Shown one piece after another: positions 24,130 through 33,110 of a stretch of 64,000 nt of DNA. Below the pieces are notes generated by a model, which did not search any database, was not told the origin of the DNA, and saw only the letters and a list, made by a program, of their open reading frames with translations. The stretch is taken from NCBI RefSeq assembly GCF_027587375.1, contig NZ_JAMXIC010000002.1, positions 186,001 to 250,000 of the forward strand. The letters are read 5' to 3'. A program made the translations under genes and the position numbers. This DNA comes from Arthrobacter sp. B2a2-09 (GTDB taxonomy: Bacteria; Actinomycetota; Actinomycetes; Actinomycetales; Micrococcaceae). How positions within the stretch are numbered: the first letter of the stretch is position 1; every line of letters starts with the position of its first letter.

Positions 24130-24179
24130 AGTTGCGATATATCGCGTATGAAACTTACGATATATCGCGAATCGCAACT
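24130..24179. promoter_or_regulatory. Double palindromic operator for the PadR operon
   Basis: Two near-identical palindromes, GCGATATATCGC (24134-24145, perfect) and CGATATATCG (24158-24167, perfect), are nested inside an outer inverted repeat, AGTTGCGAT (24130-24138) and ATCGCAACT (24171-24179). It lies 26-75 bases before the DUF4097 start. AT-rich CGATATATCG cores are typical of PadR sites. Confidence 0.75.
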
Positions 24180-24222
24180 TGGCAATGGGTCCATGTTGGA
24201 GAGGGGGCGCCTCTTGCCCCGG

Positions 24223-24822
24223 TTATTCCGGCTGGGCGATCCTCAGCCACTGGAACCAGCCGCGGTGCAACACGAGCCAAGCCATGAGGCCGTAGCCCGC
24301 CTGGCCCGGGGTGCCGCCATTCGCAGCGAGGTCAGTGCGCCATTGTTCGTGGTTGAGCAACGGCGAGAATGTGTCGACGTACTGGTGGTTGCGGCGGGTG
24401 GTGACGTCTGCAAATGCGGCGTTGAGTTCCGCGATCCGGCGATTCTTGGCCGGGTCCAGCGTGGGTGGCGGACCGACGACGAATACTTCGATGTTGCTTT
24501 GGGACGCCCCGTCCAGGATATTGGCAAGATTGAGGCGGCTACGTGCTGTGGAGACACCGAATTCGATGTCGCGGCCGGACAGCCCGATCACGAGGCGGTT
24601 TTCGTGGACGTTGCTGAAGCGTCTCCCGGCTTCGTCGAGCCAGCGCCCCGCAAGGCCTTCTGTGCCCTCCATGGGACAGGGAAGAGAGTAGCTCTCCACA
24701 AGAACGGCGTCCTGGGGTGTCCGCGCAAGAACCCTTCCAAGCCAGCCCAAGGCCCTGGGGTCACCGAGCCCGGCGAGTAGTTCATCACCAACAGCTGCGA
24801 TGCGCAGCTTCCTGTCTTCCAC
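24223..24822 (-). CDS. SGNH/GDSL-fold protein with degraded catalytic residues
   Basis: 199 residues from GTG, with GAGG five bases upstream. The SGNH fold order is kept: AAVGDELLAGLGDPRALGWLGRVL (block I), LVIGLSGRDIEFG (block III) and DLAANGGTPGQAGYGLMAWLV (block V). However, the nucleophile position reads GDEL rather than GDSL. The usual block III Asn is Arg-Asp, and the DxxHP of block V reads NGGTP. So Ser, Asp and His all appear replaced. It may be a pseudo-enzyme or binding protein rather than an esterase. Confidence 0.75.
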   Translation of the reverse strand: MEDRKLRIAAVGDELLAGLGDPRALGWLGRVLARTPQDAVLVESYSLPCPMEGTEGLAGRWLDEAGRRFSNVHENRLVIGLSGRDIEFGVSTARSRLNLANILDGASQSNIEVFVVGPPPTLDPAKNRRIAELNAAFADVTTRRNHQYVDTFSPLLNHEQWRTDLAANGGTPGQAGYGLMAWLVLHRGWFQWLRIAQPE

Positions 24823-24908
24823 AGTTACCTCTTCACCAAACGTTGCGGTCCTAGCACTGTGCCCGGCCGGGCGTCTTGATTACCGGGCACTTGTTCCATT
24901 AAACAGAA

Positions 24909-24949
24909 CTGCCCGGCTGGAAGCGGGTATTGAACCTCCAGCCGGGCAG
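24909..24949 (-). terminator. Terminator after kgd
   Basis: CTGCCCGGCTGG (24909-24920) and CCAGCCGGGCAG (24938-24949) form a perfect 12-bp stem with a 17-base loop. TTCTGTTT follows on the minus strand. It lies 18 bases after the kgd stop. A second smaller inverted repeat, GTGCCCGG/CCGGGCAC, is at 24859-24890. Confidence 0.8.
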
Positions 24950-24966
24950 CCTTCTTATATTAGGGT

Positions 24967-27900
24967 CTACTTGCGTTCGAATGCCTGCTTGAGCAACGTG
25001 GCCTGCTCAGCGCTGTGGCGCTTCATGGAACCGGCCGCCGTGGAGGCCGATGCCGGACGCGAAACGAGCCGGACCTTACGGTCCAGTGCCTGCGGCAAGT
25101 TCAAGCCGATGAACGGCCACGGACCCTGGTTGGCGGGTTCGTCCTGCGCCCAGACGATGTCGGCGTTCGGGTACTTTGCCAGTTCCGCCTCGATCTGGGC
25201 CTGGGGCAAGGGGTAAAGCTGCTCCAGGCGGATGATTGCCGTCGAGGTGTCGCCGGTCTTCTGGCGGTTCGACAGGAGATCGTAGTAGAGACGGCCGGAA
25301 ACCAGGATCACGCGATCGACGCTCTGGGCCTGAAGGGGCTCGTGCTCGCCGATGACCGGCTTGAAGCCGCCTGTGGTGAAGTCCTCCACCGCAGAAGCCG
25401 CACCCTTGAGGCGCAAAAGCTGCTTCGGGGTGAAGACGATGAGCGGCTTGCGCGGACGGCTGTAGGCCTGCCGGCGCAGCAAGTGGAAGTGCGAGGCGGC
25501 CGTGGTGGGGTTCGCCACGATCATGTTGTCCTCGGCACAAAGCTGCAGGAAGCGCTCGATGCGCGCAGACGAGTGGTCCGGCCCCTGTCCTTCGTAACCG
25601 TGGGGCAGCATCAGCACGAGGGAGGAACGCTGGCCCCACTTCTGTTCGGCCGAGGAGATGAATTCATCGATGATGGTTTGTGCACCGTTGACGAAGTCAC
25701 CGAACTGGGCTTCCCACAAGACCAAGGCATCCGGGCGTTCCACGGAGTAACCGTATTCGAAGCCCATGGCTGCGTATTCGGACAACAAGGAGTCGTAGAT
25801 CCACAGCTTGGCCTGCTCGTCGCTCAGGTTGCCCAGCGGCATCCATTCGCTGCCGTTGGCGCGGTCGTGGAAGACGGCGTGACGCTGCACGAACGTCCCA
25901 CGGCGGGAGTCCTGGCCGGCAAGGCGGACGGGTACGCCCTCCATGACGAGCGAACCGAAGGCAGCGATCTCGCCGAAGCCCCAGTCGATGCCGCCTTCGC
26001 GGGACATCTGCTCGCGCTTCTCAAGGAGCTGCTTGAGCTTGGAGTGGACCGTGAAGCCTTCCGGAATATCGAGGTGCGCCTGGCCGATCCTCTGGAGCAT
26101 TTCGGCTGAAATGGCGGTGGTGGCCGGCGCGTTGGTGCCGAAGTCCGCCTGCTGGGCAATGGGACGCTCGATATCCGAAACCGCGGCGGAGTCCGCCGTG
26201 ATGATCGGGATAGGCGAAGTCTGCGCGGCGTGGGTCTCCGCGAAGACGCGCTCGAGGCGTTCCTGGTAGTCGCGAAGCAACTGTTCGGCTTCGTCCTCGG
26301 TGATGTCCCCACGGCCGATGAGGGATTCCGTGTAGAGCTTGCGGACGGAGCGCTTGGCTTCGATCAGGTTGTACATGAGCGGCTGTGTCATCGAGGGGTC
26401 ATCGCCCTCGTTGTGTCCACGGCGGCGGTAGCACACCATATCCACAATGACGTCCTTGTGGAAGCGCTGGCGGAACTCGTACGCCAACTGTGCGATGCGC
26501 ACTACGGCCTCGGGGTCGTCACCGTTCACATGGAAGACCGGGGCCTGGATCATCTTGGCCACGTCGGTGGAGTACGTCGAGGAACGCGACGACGACGGTG
26601 CGGTGGTGAAGCCGACCTGGTTGTTCACGATGATGTGGATGGTTCCACCGGTACGGTAACCACGCAGCTGGGACAAGTTGAGCGTTTCCGCCACAACGCC
26701 CTGGCCGGCAAAGGCAGCATCGCCGTGAACCATGATGGGCAACACGGGGAACGCCTCGCCCTGGTCCAGCCGGTCCTGCTTCGCCCGGACAATGCCTTCA
26801 AGCACGGAGTCCACCGCTTCAAGGTGGGAAGGGTTGGCGGCGAGGTAGACCTTGGTCTCATTGCCGTTGTCCGACGTGAACGTGCCCTCGGTGCCGAGGT
26901 GGTACTTGACGTCGCCCGAGCCCTGCACGGAGCGGGGGTCCTGGGTGCCTTCGAACTCGCGGAACACCTGGGCGTAAGTCTTGCCCGCGATGTTGGTGAG
27001 CACATTGAGGCGGCCACGGTGGGCCATGCCGATCGCCACTTCGTCGAGTCCGTCGTCGGCGGCGTCGGAAATGATGGTGTCCAGCAGCGGAATCAGGGAT
27101 TCTCCGCCTTCGAGGGAGAAGCGCTTCTGGCCCACGAACTTGGTCTGCAGGAAGGTTTCGAAGGCCTCTGCAGCATTGAGCTTGGAAACGATGCGCAGCT
27201 GCTCTTCGCGGCTCGGCTTGGAATAGGGGTGCTCCACCTGGTCCTGGAACCACTTGCGTTCTTCAGGCTCCTGGATGTGCATGTACTCAATGCCCGTGGT
27301 GCGGCAGTAGGCGTCTCGGAGGACGCCCAGGATGTCGCGGAACTTGAGCATCGGCCTGCCGCCGAAACCGCCGGTGGGCCACTCGCGGTCCAGGTCCCAC
27401 AAGGTGAGGCCATACGTCAGGACGTCGAGGTCCGGGTGCTTGCGCTGGACGTACTCAAGGGGGTTCGTGTCCGCCATGAGGTGGCCACGGACCCGGTAGG
27501 AGTGGATCAGCTGCTGAATCCGGGCGACCTTGTTGATCTCGTCAGCGGGGTCGACCTGAAGGTCGGGGCTCCAACGGACGGGCTCGTAGGGAATGCGCAG
27601 CGCTTCGAAGATCTCGTCGTAGAAGTTCTGGGCACCCAGGAGGAGCTGGTGGACGAGCTTGAGGAACTCGCCGCTTCCGGCGCCTTGGATGACGCGGTGA
27701 TCGTAGGTGGACGTCAGCGTGAGGATCTTGCTGATGGCGTTCTGGGCGATGATCTTCTCGCTGGCGCCTTGCCATTCAGCCGGGTAGTCGAGCGCTCCAA
27801 CGCCGATGATGGCGGCCTGGCCCTTGGACAGGCGGGGCACGGAGTGCACGGTACCGATGCCGCCCGGGTTTGTCAGGGAGACAGTGGTGCCCGCGTGGTC

Positions 27901-28773
27901 GTCCGCCGTGAGCTTGCCGTTGCGCGCGCGCTTGATGAGGTCTTCGTAGGTGTGCCAGAACTCCGCGAAGTTCATGGTCTCGGCCTTCTTGATGTTGGGG
28001 ACCATCAGGAGGCGCGTGCCATCGGGCTTGGGCATGTCAATGGCGATGCCGAAGTTGACGTGTGCGGGCTGCACGGCAACGGGCTTGCCGTCTACTTCGT
28101 CGTAGTACACGTTCATCGACGGGAACTGGGACAGGGCGCGAATCACTGCGTAGCCAATGAGGTGGGTGAAGGAAACCTTGCCGCCACGGGCGCGGGCAAG
28201 GTTGGAATTGATGACAACGCGGTTGTCGATCAGGAGCTTGGCGGGAACGGCCCTGACGCTCGTGGCGGTAGGAACTTCAAGGCTCAGGACCATGTTGGAA
28301 GCAATGGCCTTGGCCGGACCGCGGAGAACGGAGACGACGTCCTCTTCCGGGGGGGTGGGAGCCTTGGTGCTCTTGGGAAGCTGTGCCGGGATCGGCTGGG
28401 ACTGGCTGCCGTCGGATGGCTTCTGCGCGCCGTCCTTGGCGACAGTGGCCGGAGCCTTCTTGACCGGTGCCGCGGGAGCAGCCGGCGCAGGTGCGGCAGG
28501 GGCAGCTGCCGGGGCAACCACGGGCGCAACCGGCGTCATTGCCGTTGCTGCCGCCTGTGCCACGACAGGAATTTCACGAGTTGGGGGATTGGCAGGGGCT
28601 GCGGATGTTCCGTTGGAAGAAGTGCCGTCAGCGGTGTCGAAGGACTCGAAAAGCGGCCACCACTTGGCGTCGACCGAATTCTTGTCCTGCTGGTACCGCT
28701 CGTACAGTTCGTCAACGAGCCACTCGTTTCCGCCAAATTCCTCGGGTAGACGGTGGCTTGGCTGCTCTGGCAC
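24967..28773 (-). CDS. kgd: Multifunctional 2-oxoglutarate decarboxylase / dehydrogenase E2-E1 fusion
   Basis: 1268 residues, from GTG. Residues 1-45 (NEWLVDELYERYQQDKNSVDAKWWPLFESF) are the E1 N-terminal segment. About 50-145 is a Pro/Ala linker. About 150-380 is an E2-type acyltransferase core ending in TYDHRVIQGAGSGEF. From ~400 the thiamine-diphosphate E1 follows (IGMAHRGRLNVLTNIAGK, GDAAFAGQGVVAETLNLSQLRGY, NNQVGFTT). No lipoyl domain is present, as in OdhA/Kgd of Corynebacterium and Mycobacterium. It feeds the TCA cycle from 2-oxoglutarate. Single gene with its own terminator. Confidence 0.95.
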   Translation of the reverse strand: MPEQPSHRLPEEFGGNEWLVDELYERYQQDKNSVDAKWWPLFESFDTADGTSSNGTSAAPANPPTREIPVVAQAAATAMTPVAPVVAPAAAPAAPAPAAPAAPVKKAPATVAKDGAQKPSDGSQSQPIPAQLPKSTKAPTPPEEDVVSVLRGPAKAIASNMVLSLEVPTATSVRAVPAKLLIDNRVVINSNLARARGGKVSFTHLIGYAVIRALSQFPSMNVYYDEVDGKPVAVQPAHVNFGIAIDMPKPDGTRLLMVPNIKKAETMNFAEFWHTYEDLIKRARNGKLTADDHAGTTVSLTNPGGIGTVHSVPRLSKGQAAIIGVGALDYPAEWQGASEKIIAQNAISKILTLTSTYDHRVIQGAGSGEFLKLVHQLLLGAQNFYDEIFEALRIPYEPVRWSPDLQVDPADEINKVARIQQLIHSYRVRGHLMADTNPLEYVQRKHPDLDVLTYGLTLWDLDREWPTGGFGGRPMLKFRDILGVLRDAYCRTTGIEYMHIQEPEERKWFQDQVEHPYSKPSREEQLRIVSKLNAAEAFETFLQTKFVGQKRFSLEGGESLIPLLDTIISDAADDGLDEVAIGMAHRGRLNVLTNIAGKTYAQVFREFEGTQDPRSVQGSGDVKYHLGTEGTFTSDNGNETKVYLAANPSHLEAVDSVLEGIVRAKQDRLDQGEAFPVLPIMVHGDAAFAGQGVVAETLNLSQLRGYRTGGTIHIIVNNQVGFTTAPSSSRSSTYSTDVAKMIQAPVFHVNGDDPEAVVRIAQLAYEFRQRFHKDVIVDMVCYRRRGHNEGDDPSMTQPLMYNLIEAKRSVRKLYTESLIGRGDITEDEAEQLLRDYQERLERVFAETHAAQTSPIPIITADSAAVSDIERPIAQQADFGTNAPATTAISAEMLQRIGQAHLDIPEGFTVHSKLKQLLEKREQMSREGGIDWGFGEIAAFGSLVMEGVPVRLAGQDSRRGTFVQRHAVFHDRANGSEWMPLGNLSDEQAKLWIYDSLLSEYAAMGFEYGYSVERPDALVLWEAQFGDFVNGAQTIIDEFISSAEQKWGQRSSLVLMLPHGYEGQGPDHSSARIERFLQLCAEDNMIVANPTTAASHFHLLRRQAYSRPRKPLIVFTPKQLLRLKGAASAVEDFTTGGFKPVIGEHEPLQAQSVDRVILVSGRLYYDLLSNRQKTGDTSTAIIRLEQLYPLPQAQIEAELAKYPNADIVWAQDEPANQGPWPFIGLNLPQALDRKVRLVSRPASASTAAGSMKRHSAEQATLLKQAFERK

Positions 28774-29305
28774 TTGAAATACGCCTCTTCCATGAGTGTT
28801 GATTTCCAGCTGGCCCGGGGAACTGCAGGAGGTGCAAAGGCGAGCCAGGGTCCGGGTCCCGCGAACTCAGACCCTAGCCAGTCTAGTGACGAGCGGAGGC
28901 TATCTGCCAATAGTGGTGACCTAAATCATGCCAATCGCGATATGGCTCGGCTTCCGCGCCCTGAGAGGGCCCTTCTTTCCCGGGTTTTTCCTACTGTCTG
29001 ATGCGTCGCGGACCTTGCCTCGGCCGGTGAAGTCGCGCCGCGGCCGGACTGTAGACTTGAATTCTTATGGACAGTAATTCTAGGTGCCGGCCTGGGAGCT
29101 GCAGGGGAAGCCGTTCGGCAATCTCCGCGCAACGCACCCACAGAGCCGGCAATGCCCGTACAGATGCCCATCGCACCCCGGAGCTCCAGGCCGGCCGGTC
29201 GGCGGATCATACGTCCGCTGCGTCCGACCAACCCCCGCCGGGTCAATCTGCCCTTAGTCTTCCTGGGGCCGTTCTCCAGCAGTTCGCCCCATCCGGCGGC
29301 CTCTG
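28774..29305. other. Long divergent intergenic region between kgd and CNNM genes
   Basis: 532 bases with no gene I can support. It must hold both promoters. TAGACT at ~29052-29057 in GGACTGTAGACTTGAATTC is a reasonable -10 toward the CNNM gene, which would give a ~240-base leader. Open frames cross this stretch but none has a ribosome site with convincing protein features. No known riboswitch pattern was recognised. Confidence 0.5.
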
Positions 29306-30772
29306 ATGGAGTGGCTTTTGCTTTTCGCCGGCGTGCTCCTGATTCTGGGCACTGGCTTCTTCGTCGCCGTCGAGTTCTCGCTCGTGGCGCTGGACCAGTC
29401 AACAGTCCAAAGAGCGGTCGACGGCGGAGACCACGCCGCCGCGGCGTTGCTCAAATGCCTGAAATCCCTTTCTACCCAGCTCTCAAGCTGCCAATTGGGA
29501 ATCACCCTCACTACCTTGTTGACCGGCTTCGTCATGGAGCCTTCGGTTGGCTCCCTATTGCACGGACCGCTGCTCTGGGCCGGGCTGCCCGAGGCTGCTG
29601 CGCAGTCCTTGTCGCTCATCCTGGCCATGACCTTCGCCACCGTCTTGTCGATGCTGATCGGCGAACTCGTCCCCAAGAACATGGCCATAGCCTTGGCGTT
29701 TCCGCTGGGCCGGGCATTGGCCCGCCCGCAACTGATGTTCACAGCCGTGTTCAAGCCCGCAATCGTGGTGCTCAATGGCTTCTCCAACAAGATGCTCAAC
29801 CTCGTGGGACTGGAGGCCAAGGAAGAGATCTCGGGCGCCCGCTCGCCTTCTGAACTGGCCTCACTGGTGCGCCGTTCGGCAGAGCTTGGAACCCTCGACG
29901 CCGGGACGGCCAACTTTGTTGCCCGAACACTGAACTTCTCGGCCCGCACGGCAGCCGACGTCATGACCCCGCGCATCCGCATGGAAACCATCGACGCCGA
30001 TCAGCCGGTATCAGACATCATCGAGGCGGCCCGGCGGACCGGATATTCGCGCTTCCCGGTCATCGGCGAATCGGCCGATGACATCCGGGGCGTGGTGCAC
30101 ATCAAGAAAGCCGTGTCCGTCCCGTCGGAACGCAGGAGCCGGCTGGAGGCCGGAGCCATCATGTCCGAGGTCCTGAGCGTTCCCGAGACCATCCACCTCG
30201 ACGCCTTGCTTTTGGAACTCCGCGAGGGCAACCTGCAACTCGCCGTCGTGCTCGATGAGTACGGCGGAACCGCGGGAATCGCGACCCTTGAGGACCTCGT
30301 GGAGGAAATCGTCGGCGAAGTGGCGGATGAGCATGACAAGGTCCGGCCCGGATTGCTGCAGAGCGCCTCGGGGGATTGGTACTTCCCCGGGCTATTGCGA
30401 CCGGACGAGGTCAGCGAACAGATCCCGGGCCTGACGGTCCCCGACGACCCCGCTTACGAAACCGTGGGTGGTTACGTCATGAGCCAACTGGGGCGGATCG
30501 CGATGGTCGGCGACATCGTCGAGGCCGGGGGCGGCACCCTGGCCGTCACCCGAATGGACGGCCGCCGCATCGACCGCATTTGCTTCCACCCGACAGCGCC
30601 CGACGCCCCCGATGATGGTGCCGACGATGAAGGCGCGGCAGAAAGCGATTCGAGCGGATGGCAGAGCAGGAAGCAAGCCGGCAAGCGGTTGAGTAAGAGC
30701 TCCGGCGGCTCGGCAGGCGATGCCGTTGGCAACCCCGTAGCCAAAACCAACCGCAAAGGACGCGCAGCATGA
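29306..30772 (+). CDS. CNNM/CorC (HlyC-type) membrane protein with CBS pair
   Basis: 488 residues. The DUF21/CNNM membrane domain spans ~1-190 (LLLFAGVLLILGTGFFVAVEFSLVALDQS; SCQLGITLTTLLTGFVMEPSVG; IGELVPKNMAIA). Two CBS domains follow (~205-335: DVMTPRIRMETIDADQPVSDIIEAARRTGYSRFPVIG...; VLDEYGGTAGIATLEDLVEEIVGEVADEHD). A CorC_HlyC domain is at ~350-440. The C-terminal ~60 residues are charged and disordered. These proteins move Mg2+ or other divalent metals. The stop overlaps the next gene in ATGA. Confidence 0.92.
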   Translation: MEWLLLFAGVLLILGTGFFVAVEFSLVALDQSTVQRAVDGGDHAAAALLKCLKSLSTQLSSCQLGITLTTLLTGFVMEPSVGSLLHGPLLWAGLPEAAAQSLSLILAMTFATVLSMLIGELVPKNMAIALAFPLGRALARPQLMFTAVFKPAIVVLNGFSNKMLNLVGLEAKEEISGARSPSELASLVRRSAELGTLDAGTANFVARTLNFSARTAADVMTPRIRMETIDADQPVSDIIEAARRTGYSRFPVIGESADDIRGVVHIKKAVSVPSERRSRLEAGAIMSEVLSVPETIHLDALLLELREGNLQLAVVLDEYGGTAGIATLEDLVEEIVGEVADEHDKVRPGLLQSASGDWYFPGLLRPDEVSEQIPGLTVPDDPAYETVGGYVMSQLGRIAMVGDIVEAGGGTLAVTRMDGRRIDRICFHPTAPDAPDDGADDEGAAESDSSGWQSRKQAGKRLSKSSGGSAGDAVGNPVAKTNRKGRAA

Positions 30773-31839
30773 GCGACTGGGCAGGAATCCTGTGGCTCGT
30801 AGTCCTGTTGATCGCCAACGCCTTCTTTGTCGGCGCCGAATTTGCCGTGATGTCCGCGCGCCGCAGCCAGATTGAGCCTTTGGCCCAAAGGGGTTCGAAG
30901 CGCGCGCAGACCACCCTGTACGCGATGGAACACGTCTCGCTGATGCTTGCGTGTGCCCAGCTCGGCATTACCGTGTGTTCCTTGCTGATTCTCCTGGTGG
31001 CCGAGCCGGCCATCCACCATTTGCTGGGAGCGCCGCTGGAGTCCGTGGGCGTCCCGGTTGAATTTGCGGACGTCATCGCTTTTGCGGTTGCGCTGTTGGC
31101 GGTCACCTTCCTCCATGTGACCTTTGGCGAGATGGTCCCCAAGAACATCTCGGTTTCCGTGGCAGACAAAGCGGCCTTGCTGCTGGCGCCTCCGCTCGTC
31201 CATATTGCCCGGTTCGTGAAGCCCGTTATCTGGACGCTGAACTCCTTGGCCAACCACATCCTTCGCCTGATGAAGATCGAACCGAAGGACGAGGTGACTT
31301 CCTCCTTCACGCTCGAAGAAGTGCAGTCGATCGTCCAGGAATCGACCCGCCACGGACTGGTGGACGACGACGCCGGCCTGCTGAGCGGCGCGTTGGAGTT
31401 TTCCGAGCACACCGCGGCGCACATCATGGTGCCGCTGGACAAGCTCGTAACGCTCAAGCCTGGTTCTACGCCGCGGCAACTGGAGAAAGCGGTCAGCCGC
31501 ACCGGTTACTCCCGTTTCCCCGTGTTGGACGACGACGGCGAGTTGACCGGTTACCTGCACATCAAGGATGTGCTTTCCATCCCCGAGGAAGGACGCCGCT
31601 ATCCGATTGCGGAAAGCCGGATCCGGTCCCTCGTGAACCTCGCACCCGAGGACGAGATTGAAGATGCCATGTCCGTGATGCAGCGGACCGGCTCGCACCT
31701 CGGCCGGGTTGTGGGGACAGGCGGCGCGACTCTGGGCGTGTTGTTCCTGGAGGACGTTATCGAGCAGCTTGTGGGCGAGATCCGTGACGCCACCCAGGCC
31801 AGGGGAATCCGACGGCTGGGCGGACACGAGTCAGCGTAA
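30769..31839 (+). CDS. CNNM/CorC membrane protein with CBS pair (second paralog)
   Basis: 356 residues, paralogous to the upstream gene: AEFAVMSARRSQIEPLAQRGSKRAQTTLYAMEHVSLMLACAQLGITVCSLL, FGEMVPKNISVS, then CBS motifs HIMVPLDKLVTLKPGSTPRQLEKAVSRTGYSRFPVLDDDGELTGYLHIKDVL and TLGVLFLEDVIEQLVGEI. It lacks the CorC_HlyC C-terminal domain, so the two could form a heteromer. The start overlaps the previous stop by 4 bases. A hairpin terminator follows immediately. Confidence 0.92.
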   Translation: MSDWAGILWLVVLLIANAFFVGAEFAVMSARRSQIEPLAQRGSKRAQTTLYAMEHVSLMLACAQLGITVCSLLILLVAEPAIHHLLGAPLESVGVPVEFADVIAFAVALLAVTFLHVTFGEMVPKNISVSVADKAALLLAPPLVHIARFVKPVIWTLNSLANHILRLMKIEPKDEVTSSFTLEEVQSIVQESTRHGLVDDDAGLLSGALEFSEHTAAHIMVPLDKLVTLKPGSTPRQLEKAVSRTGYSRFPVLDDDGELTGYLHIKDVLSIPEEGRRYPIAESRIRSLVNLAPEDEIEDAMSVMQRTGSHLGRVVGTGGATLGVLFLEDVIEQLVGEIRDATQARGIRRLGGHESA

Positions 31840-31842
31840 ACT

Positions 31843-31870
31843 CTTGCTGGCCCCCGAGGGGGTCAGCAAG
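31843..31870 (+). terminator. Hairpin terminator after the CNNM pair
   Basis: CTTGCTGGCCCCC pairs with GGGGGTCAGCAAG across a tiny loop, with one G-T pair. It begins 3 bases after the stop. No strong T-run follows, so efficiency is uncertain. Confidence 0.65.
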
Positions 31871-31884
31871 GGCCACTCGGAATT

Positions 31885-31909
31885 CTAAATAGGAATCATT
31901 CCCATTTAG
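31885..31909. promoter_or_regulatory. Candidate Zur (Fur-family) box upstream of the zinc-type ABC operon
   Basis: A 25-base inverted repeat centred on 31897. The arms CTAAATAGGAAT and ATTCCCATTTAG match at 11 of 12 positions. It lies 56 bases before the binding-protein start. Size, AT-richness and location suit a Fur/Zur dimer pair, and a Zur-like gene ends the same locus. Assignment to zinc over manganese is inferred. Confidence 0.65.
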
Positions 31910-31964
31910 GGCTACACTCGTTGAGTCCCCTGTTGTGCTTGATTCGGTAGATCCGAGGTTTCCC

Positions 31965-32957
31965 GTGCGTCGTACCGCCGCCCGCCTTTCCCCTGTCGCC
32001 CGCCTTTCCCGTGCCGCGCGTCTTTCACTTGTCACGCTGCCTTCCGCGTGCGCGGCAGTCGCCGTCCTGCTTTCCGCATGCGCGGCACCCGCCGCGACCG
32101 CGCCGTCGTCGTCCTCCGGGGTGATCGACGTGGTGGCCTCCACCAGCGTGTATGGCGACATCGCCAAGAGCGTCGGCGGTGACAAGGTGTCTGTCACCTC
32201 CATCATCAGCAAGACCAGCCAGGATCCGCACTCCTACGAGGCAAGCACCCAGGACAAGCTGGCCGTCTCCAAGGCCCAACTGGTGATCGACAATGGTGCG
32301 GGCTACGACGACTTCTTCAGCAAGCTAGCCGATGACAGCAAGGTGGCGGCGGACAAGACCATCACCGCCGTCAATGTTTCCGGGCTCCTTCCGGCGGCGA
32401 CGAGCAGCGCATCACCGGCAGCAGTGCCGGAAGGGTTCAACGAGCATGTCTGGTACAACTTCGACGCGATGGCGAAAGTGGCCGACGCCGTAGCTGCGAA
32501 GCTCGGAACCCTGAACCCTGCCGATGCCAAGACCTTTTCTGCCAACGCCGACAAGTTCAAGTCCTCGCTGACCGGACTCAGCGCCAAAGTCGCTGAGATC
32601 AAAGCTTCCAAGAGTTCCGCTCCAGTAGCCATCACCGAACCCGTCCCGGGCTATCTGCTTGAAGCTGCCGGCCTGGAGAACAAGACGCCTGAAGAATTCA
32701 GCCACGCCATTGAGGTCGGCTCGGACGTTCCACCGGCAGCAGTCAAGGAAACGAGCGATCTGATTACCTCGAAGTCCGTTCGCTTCCTGGCGTACAACGA
32801 GCAGACCGCGAGCGCCGAGACGGAAAAGCTGAAGGCCGCGGCAACGGCCGCTGGTGTTCCGGTTATCGGTTTCACCGAGACACTTCCCGAGGGCAAGGAC
32901 TACGTCGCCTGGATGACGGACAACGTGAACAACGTTGCTGCTGCCCTGAACAAGTAA
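31965..32957 (+). CDS. znuA: Metal ABC transporter substrate-binding lipoprotein (ZnuA/TroA family)
   Basis: 330 residues from GTG at 31965, chosen for GAGG six bases upstream over a GTG ten codons earlier. A basic N-region and LLSAC lipobox give a lipoprotein anchor. Cluster A-1 features are IDVVASTSVYGDIAKSVGG, DPHSYEAST (His), NEHVWYNF (His), SHAIEVGSD (His) and NEQTAS. There is no long His-rich loop of the kind many ZnuA proteins carry. It captures Zn2+ or Mn2+ for the ATPase and permease downstream. Confidence 0.85.
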   Translation: MRRTAARLSPVARLSRAARLSLVTLPSACAAVAVLLSACAAPAATAPSSSSGVIDVVASTSVYGDIAKSVGGDKVSVTSIISKTSQDPHSYEASTQDKLAVSKAQLVIDNGAGYDDFFSKLADDSKVAADKTITAVNVSGLLPAATSSASPAAVPEGFNEHVWYNFDAMAKVADAVAAKLGTLNPADAKTFSANADKFKSSLTGLSAKVAEIKASKSSAPVAITEPVPGYLLEAAGLENKTPEEFSHAIEVGSDVPPAAVKETSDLITSKSVRFLAYNEQTASAETEKLKAAATAAGVPVIGFTETLPEGKDYVAWMTDNVNNVAAALNK

Positions 32958-32998
32958 ACGGCCCTCAGCAGTAAAGAACACCAGGCAGCAGAACAGAC

Positions 32999-33048
32999 GG
33001 GCCCCGCAATCGTCCTAAGATGTACAGGGCGGCTGCGGGGCCCTCTCT
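32999..33048 (+). terminator. Internal terminator between binding protein and ATPase
   Basis: GGGCCCCGCA (32999-33008) and TGCGGGGCCC (33034-33043) pair perfectly around a 25-base loop, followed by TCTCTGTT. Partial termination would give more binding protein than transporter core. Confidence 0.7.
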
Positions 33049-33110
33049 GTTCATCCAAGCGCAGGCCACCAACATATAGCTTCGCGAACCCCATGGATCG
33101 AGGAATCTTT

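Noticed and set aside
26230..28749. 839-residue open frame on the plus strand opposite kgd
   Set aside because: It is antisense to the whole E2/E1 coding region of kgd, which has intact motifs. The translated product has no recognisable domain; high GC leaves long antisense frames open.
29152..29853. 233-residue frame starting before the first CNNM gene
   Set aside because: Its second half overlaps the CNNM gene in another frame; the first part is Arg/Pro-rich without a ribosome site.
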